Assembly (NCBI GenBank): GCA_008638375.1
Contig: CM018046.1
Location: 47,282,626-47,346,625, forward strand
Source: Nyssa sinensis
Lineage: Eukaryota; Streptophyta; Magnoliopsida; Cornales; Nyssaceae
Length of the DNA stretch: 64,000 bases
Direction of reading: 5' to 3'
Both the position numbers and the translations under genes were made by a program. How positions within the stretch are numbered: position 1 is the stretch's first letter; each line of letters opens with the position of its first letter. The notes under the pieces were generated by a model. It made no database searches. It was not told the DNA's origin and saw nothing but the letters and a program-made list of their open reading frames with translations. Of this stretch, positions 57,843 to 64,000 are shown piece by piece.

Positions 57843-59773
57843 ATCTACTGATTAGAAAAATCTGATGTCCTAAATGTTTCTTCAGTTCCACATTGGACAG
57901 TACATGATTAGGGTTTTTTGTATGACAGTATCCACCCAGGCTTTCCAAATTAGGACTTCTTAATCCACATAGGATTAGGAGTGCAACTCCAATCCATCCA
58001 ATAGTCCACGTGGACCCCCAGTGGGAGTCACCGGTTGATCCGACCTATATTTCAATATCTCCCAGTCTTCTACATTGGGCATATAAGCTCTCAATATCTC
58101 CTGATAATTTTATGTTTATCCGTGATATCAAGTCATTACGTATCTAACAAAACATAGCACATCACTTGCAATATCTCATTTTTGACCTAGATCCTTAATT
58201 GCTCACAAGTCCCAATTCTCAACCACTTAAAATGTAACGTGTTTATGATTTTATCTACAAAACAAAGATTTGTCATATTTATCAGGAAAAAAATAAGTCG
58301 ATTCCATTAATCATCTATACCTTATAAAAATATGTTAAAGTAGCAATAATAAACTTTCATTTCAAGCATAGCTCTAGGTCAATAACGACAAAGTAGGACC
58401 AAATGTTAAGAGTCAGACAGGACTCACTCACATGATAACCTTTAAATGATCGACAATCAACTCAAGTTATGATATGTATGCTATCACAAAGTTCTCACTA
58501 AAATGACAAGTTCATATGAATCTTATTCTAACCATTGTTTGAGCACTTAGTTTGAGTTTTCTAATCCTACGGCCCCCAAAATGTCACATTTTTAAGTTAT
58601 ACAAAATTGTGGAGTAATTTTACGTTCAATTCCTAAAGTATCATATTAGCTATATTTATAATTATGGAAAAAGAAGAATCGAACCTACGACAACGCATGA
58701 AAATTAGACACTTTCATCATTCTTATAGGATCTCGATGCAATCATCATACTATATTCAAAATTATCTCTGTATACAATTATATGAGATCGAATGTCATTA
58801 TGTTTGGTCTTACCACCATATTATTCCATTTTATTTTTCATGCCATATTTGTTCTTTTATTGTTTATTTTATTTTTGTAATCTTCTATTAATTAATATTT
58901 TTTATAATTTTTGAATTATTAAGTTTTATAATTGTTGTAAAAAAATTATGATGAAAAATGAAAAATTTAAAAATATTTCCCGAACAGTGTTGGTAGTTAA
59001 GTGGGCCAGGGAAGGCAATCATGCATAAATTTTAAAATTGGTGGTTACACGTGGTTGATGAATGTCAGATTTTGGTATGTTGCTTGAAGAAGTGTTGACA
59101 CGCTTCAACCCCCACAAGGTTTGACCATTGGGAATGGGATGCTCATAATTGAACTTGCTATCAAATGCATTCACTGCTCTCTCTCTTACACACGCATACC
59201 CCTCAGTTGTATAAATATATAATGGATGTGTAGTTTTAGAAGCACGTTCAGTAGTCTGTGCGTCTCTTTCTTCATGTGGGTCTGTTGGTTGTTTGAAGTT
59301 CACATGCCCAAGTGAAAATTATATTCAGAGTAAGTGATTGAATTTCAATACTACGACTATTAGGGTCTTTTATGCTACTTTGTCTCCTTCATTCAGCTCA
59401 TTGTATATTCCTTCAATAATGTATCATATTGATGTTAATTGTCTCTCTCTATATATATAGCCCTCAATTGGGATTATATGACCAGTATTGAGTTTATTTT
59501 AATGGGAAAATGCTCTGCTTTTACTATATTCAAATTGTAGTTGCAGCCAAGCCAGTGAAGTGCAGGCAGTTAAATTTATGACGGCATAATATTTCATGAT
59601 ATATAACCATTGTTGCTTGTCACAAACCTTCCAATTTATAACATATTATTTTAAGCTTCTTTTCTATTTTATTATTTATCTTTTGATTTAACATAAAACA
59701 ATATGGTTTATTTTATCAGCTGAGATACTCCGCCTGGAACTGGATCTATTAACTGGAACTCTCACAGCAAAAC

Positions 59774-61147
59774 ATGGGTGCACCAACTTTTCATATAGCA
59801 ATGTATCCCTGGTTTGCTATGGGCCACCTTACCCCTTTCCTCCACCTATCTAACAAACTGGCCAAGAAAGGTCACAGAATCTCATTCTTAATCCCCACCA
59901 AAACACAACCCAAGTTAGAGCCTTTCAACCTCCACCCAGACCTCATTACCTTCATTCCGATCACCCTTCCCCACGTGGACGGCCTCCCTCCCGGCGCAGA
60001 GACCACTTCAGACGTGCCCTTTCCGTTACAGACCTGCCTCATGACAGCTATGGACAACACTGAAAATGACATTGAACTTCTCCTCCGTGACCTAAAAGTG
60101 GATGTTGTGTTCTTTGATTTTGCTTACTGGATACCAAACGTGACCCGCCGGTTAAGAATCAAGTCAATTCACTACTGCATCATCAGTTCAGCAACAATAG
60201 GTTACACATTATCCCCAGAAAGGCAACTTCATGGAAACAAAGTAACTGAAGCTGACCTTATGCAACCCCCATCTGGCTACCCAGATTCATCCATCAAGCT
60301 CCATGTTCACGAGGCCAGAGCATTCGCTGGTAGAAGGGTTATGAAGTTTGGTAGTGATATGCAGTTTTGTGACCGTCAATTCCTGAGTTTGAGCCAATGT
60401 AATGCACTAGGCTTCAGGACATGTCGAGAAATCGAGGGGCCCTATTGTGACTACCTTGAGAGCCAGTTTGGGAAGACTGTGCTGCTAACAGGACCAGTGA
60501 TACCAGAGCCACCCACCTCCGTTTTGGAAGAAAAATGGGCTAGTTGGTTAGGTGGATTCAAGGCAGGTTCAGTTATATATTGTGCATTCGGAAGCGAATG
60601 CATCTTAAAAAAGGATCAGTTCCAAGAGTTGTTGCTTGGTTTAGAGCTTAGCGGTATGCCATTTTTGGCAGTACTAAAGCCACCAGCTGGGGCTGAGTCT
60701 ATGGAAATAGCATTGCCGGAAGATTTTGAGGAGAGGCTTCAAGGAAGAGGGGTAGTTCATGGGGGATGGGTTCAACAACAATTGATTCTGGAACACCCTT
60801 CAGTTGGATGCTTCATTACACATTGTGGGTCAGGATCTTTATCAGAGGCATTGGTGAACAAGTGTCAACTGGTGCTGCTACCTCAAGTAGGGGATCAAAT
60901 CATTAACGCGAGGATGATGAGCAGGAGTCTGAAGGTTGGTGTAGAAGTTGAGAAAGGCGAAGAAGACGGGTTGTTCACGAGGGAGAGCGTAAGCAAAGCT
61001 GTAAAAAGTGTGATGGAAGAAGACAGTGAAGTTGCCAAAGAGATCAGAGCCAATCATGCTAAGTTGAGGGAGTTCTTATTGAACAAAGATCTGGAATCCT
61101 TTTACATTGACAGTTTCAATCAGAGATTACAAGACCTTCTCGGATGA
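59774..61147 (+). CDS. UGT79-type family 1 UDP-glycosyltransferase
   Basis: Cytosolic enzyme that transfers a sugar from a UDP-sugar, in UGT79 members usually onto the sugar of a flavonoid or anthocyanin glycoside; the exact donor and acceptor cannot be read from sequence. Intronless, 457 residues, a typical length. Catalytic His18 in [17 protein letters not shown] and activating Asp115 in [10 protein letters not shown] are present. The 44-residue PSPG donor-binding box spans Trp332 to Gln375, with His350-Cys351-Gly352, Glu358 and Asp374-Gln375 intact. It has the family's usual [15 protein letters not shown]. No start ambiguity ([13 protein letters not shown]). It stands alone; no other UGT or flavonoid gene is in the window. 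Confidence 0.93.
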   Translation: MGAPTFHIAMYPWFAMGHLTPFLHLSNKLAKKGHRISFLIPTKTQPKLEPFNLHPDLITFIPITLPHVDGLPPGAETTSDVPFPLQTCLMTAMDNTENDIELLLRDLKVDVVFFDFAYWIPNVTRRLRIKSIHYCIISSATIGYTLSPERQLHGNKVTEADLMQPPSGYPDSSIKLHVHEARAFAGRRVMKFGSDMQFCDRQFLSLSQCNALGFRTCREIEGPYCDYLESQFGKTVLLTGPVIPEPPTSVLEEKWASWLGGFKAGSVIYCAFGSECILKKDQFQELLLGLELSGMPFLAVLKPPAGAESMEIALPEDFEERLQGRGVVHGGWVQQQLILEHPSVGCFITHCGSGSLSEALVNKCQLVLLPQVGDQIINARMMSRSLKVGVEVEKGEEDGLFTRESVSKAVKSVMEEDSEVAKEIRANHAKLREFLLNKDLESFYIDSFNQRLQDLLG

Positions 61148-62639
61148 GTTTAGAGTTTAAAGTATGGATATTTCTTGGATAAACCTCAATCAGCTCAAAA
61201 TGGAAAGAGTTTTAAAGGGTTGAAGAATGCAGAGAAAGCAGCAATACTTTGCTGCAACTGCCACCATGAAGTCTAGAACTGTTTTAAAAGGGTTGAATAA
61301 TTGAAATAAATGTCATGGTCCCCTATGATTGTTGTTTTTTGCAAATTCAAGTCCTATTCATAAGGTTTATTTAGGGAAGGGTCAACAATGTAAGCTTGTC
61401 TGACTGAGTACTTTCCTTAAAAAACCATTGTTCTACTCTGCAAGTTGAATGATTTTTTCGAGTTCTTATATATGCGGTGTGTGTATACAAAATTTCTAGT
61501 AAGAAGCTCGTTTTCTAATGATTGTTGCCTGCCTTAAAAATGAAAAAGAAAAAGAAAAAGCACACTGATTCTGAAAGTTTTAGTAGATTTATTGATAACT
61601 TATGCTCATTATTTATGAGATTTTTAACAATTATACTGACTTCTCCACAATTTTTGAAATTATAATGACTATTCTTATTTTACTTGATAAATAATAAATA
61701 TTTTTTTCTAGTCATTTTTTTCAAAAATGACAAAATTGTTCATTTCATTTTTTTTTCTTTACAATTTTCAAATTCGACTAATGTTTTTAATTTCTTTTTT
61801 TATTTTCAAATAAATATAAAGTCTTATTTTTTTTTTTTACATAAAATAAAAAAATTTCTTTAAAATAAGGTAGAAAAATTGATCGAAACTGAAAAAATGC
61901 TAAAAAAAAATAAATGAAAGAGATAGTTTGTCATTTTAAAAAAAAATTGACTACAAGGGACATTTATAATTCGTAGCTAAAGTTAGAGAAGTTGGTGTAA
62001 TTTCATAAAATTTAAAAGAGTTTAATGTAATTGTTAAAAATTTGAGAGGAGGTTAGTATAATTTAGCCTAAGTTTATTTTTGATAAGAGCTTCTCAACAA
62101 AACCTTTTTGCTAAGTCCTCAGCCCAATATCACGTGTTTTGGCCCAGTTTTGGCCCACAACACAAGAACAGCCCACCAATGCAAAACATGGCCAAACGGA
62201 CTCTCAGGATGTAAGAGCAATTGACCTAAATTGCCCATTAAGAAAAAACGAAAAAAATGTTGATTGATCAATGAGATAACAGCAATTGGCAAGGAGTCAT
62301 TCCTTAATGGTCATTCCAAACGCACCCTAGCTAGTCCCAATCCTGAGACGTAATCCTAAGAATGAATTTTTTATTTCTATTTTTACTTTTCACTTCCCTC
62401 TAAGAGTTATTTTAATTTTAAAAAAAATTAGACTTTTGACTAACCAATCAAGTTTTGAGTACATAAAATATATATCATATAAATTGTTGAATTAATAATA
62501 TCATAAGAAATGTGATCAATTAAGTAGTGTTTATTTTTAATTTCAAACTTTGTTTTAAAAATAATTACAGTGAAAATGAAGCAACATTTGCACTCATGTC
62601 GTTGTTTCATGTCGCTTTTTTTTTTTTTTAACAGTGTTA
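61148..62639. other. intergenic, with foldback element
   Basis: UGT 3' region, then AT-rich DNA. Segments at about 61617-61800 and 61850-62065 form an imperfect inverted repeat (ATTTTTAACAATTA at the left pairs with TAATTGTTAAAAAT near the right end), a MITE-like foldback. No gene. Confidence 0.5.
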
Positions 62640-64000
62640 TTTACTGGTTTTCATTATATATGATCATACCACCTTATCTGATTTTTTCTCATTTTATCTC
62701 CTGCAGGTGTTACTTTTACCAACTCACGCATAAATACGTTTATTTCTAATTTTACTGGTTTTTATTGTACATGACCATACCACCTTATCTAATTTTTTCT
62801 CATTTTATCTCCTACAAGTGTTACTGTTACCAACTCACTACTAAATATGTTCATTTCTAATTTTATCTCTTCTTATTGTACATCTATTTCGACTACGCTC
62901 ATTTTATTAACATATTGTTTCTAGATTATCTAAAATTTTGTTTCATACAACATTGCTGATCTAATAATTATTTTATAAAATTTATCTTTCAATTAAAAGT
63001 ATACATCAATCACACAATACATCAAATGCACTTCCTCACTTAACCAGTATTGTTTTAATTCTATATAACATCATCTCAATTTTCTCTCTCTTAATAAATA
63101 AATAAACCTAAATAACAATTTTCATTCTGTACTATATCTCCAGTTGTATTTTTAATTTTATTAAAATCAAACTCAAGATATTCAAATTTCGTCCTACTTA
63201 TTGTCAATCTTTTTTATTCTAAGATCTCTTTTCAAACTTCTAATTTAATATTTATTCTTCTTTTAGTTTCATTAATTAAAATAATATCACCATCCGAAAA
63301 CATACACCATGAAACTTCATTTTATATATGCTTGGTCAAGTCATTTATTACTCAAGCAAAAAAGAAATGACTTTATGATAATTCCTTATATAGGCTTACT
63401 TTTCTAACAATTGTCCTTACAATAGTTACAATTTCATCATAAACATCTTTTATCGTTTCGATATATCGTTCTGTAATTCTTTTTTCTTTTTCTAAAATCC
63501 ACCCTATTAGATTTTGAGAAACCCTATCATAAGTTTTCTCTTAATCAATAAATACAATATGAAAACTTTTCTTCTTTTCTCCATCTTAATAAGTAAATAG
63601 CTTTTATTGATAACCTTCGTGACATAAATCCAAAATTAATTTTCAGATACAGTTATCTCAAATCTTAATATCACTCCCTCCAAAAATTTCATATTTGACT
63701 CATTAATTTAATATTGCAATAATTTGTACCATTTTGAATATTTCCTTTATTTTTATATATAAATACTAAAATATTTTTATGCCACCCATCAAACATTTTC
63801 TTTAGTTATTATGATTTTATTAAACAAATTTATTGGCCAAGACACACCTATCTTCCTTAAACACTTCCAAACCTAGATAATAATTTATACTTATCTTTGG
63901 TTTGGTTGTTAATAGTAAAACATGCAGCTTTTGAATTAAAAAAATTCTGACAATTCAGATGGGTTTTACCTATACCTGGACCATCCAGGTTTGAAGAACT
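62640..64000 (-). mobile_element. decayed RTE-type LINE, reverse-transcriptase part
   Basis: On the minus strand, interrupted frames follow the RTE reverse transcriptase order: a VFK...D.CVLANKF block near 63880, NK/IKEIFKMVQ, a relic of the SENQFGF...M..R segment, FIDxEKTYDRV (63522-63552), IETIKDVYDEIVTIVRT, and KMRKNQIRWYDHI near 62695-62658. Many stops and frameshifts; not functional. The C-terminal piece is locally duplicated (about 62641-62747 and 62750-62860). The element continues beyond the right edge. Confidence 0.75.

Larger units (their letters stand above)
56116..59773. other. intergenic between ACX3 and the glycosyltransferase
   Basis: Contains the ACX3 3' region, a diverged second copy of part of it (about 57575-57726), two hAT-like fragments and a (TA)n block (about 56733-56858). 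An unassigned segment with LTR-like text (CCACGTGGACCCCCAGTGGG) lies at about 57990-58080. The TATA-rich stretch at 59450-59460 may be the promoter of the next gene. No gene seen. Confidence 0.55.

Overview
This is nuclear DNA from a dicot plant, probably a woody rosid. The genes have GT-AG introns and an AT-rich background, and the protein families are plant-specific (ROP, LBD, bZIP34/61, UGT79, ACX3). LINE and SINE tails of the type ACTTATC(A)n hint at Fagales, but that is only an inference. From memory, the cysteine protease, PPR, LBD2 and ACX3 genes correspond to neighbouring Arabidopsis loci At1g06260, At1g06270, At1g06280 and At1g06290, so the window looks like an expanded, partly rearranged version of that syntenic block.

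Layout: the 5' part of a bZIP34/61-like transcription factor (minus, runs off the left edge, 1-802); a papain-type cysteine protease (plus, 5460-7445) with a hAT-like element in its intron; a small PPR protein (minus, 8787-9835); an LBD2-like LOB-domain factor (minus, 14357-15257); a type-I ROP GTPase with seven exons and one GC-AG intron (plus, 20096-21671); a RABA1 (Rab11-class) GTPase (plus, 24730-27215); two tandem copies of an MBR/HIP1-like RING-H2 ubiquitin ligase (minus, 28823-32607 and 34567-39157), each starting from an 8-nt coding exon; a complete 13-exon peroxisomal acyl-CoA oxidase ACX3 (plus, 42795-56115); and an intronless UGT79-type glycosyltransferase (plus, 59774-61147). Intergenic DNA and long introns hold MITEs, foldback elements, minisatellites, LINE and SINE fragments with readable target-site duplications, and a decayed RTE-type LINE at the right end.

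These are independent housekeeping, signalling and metabolic genes, not a pathway cluster. ROP and RABA1 both act in polarised growth and secretion, but nothing here shows that they are co-regulated.

The most noteworthy signals are: (1) five single-base insertions, all at homopolymer runs, that break the first three genes (0-10 kb) while all seven genes to the right are intact to the base; (2) tiny (13 and 20 bp) LINE-tail insertions with 15-16 bp target duplications in the RABA1 intron, plus a SINE and a larger L1 fragment with perfect or near-perfect duplications; (3) a tandem E3 ligase duplication in which one copy has also duplicated its core promoter. I saw no clearly novel gene system.
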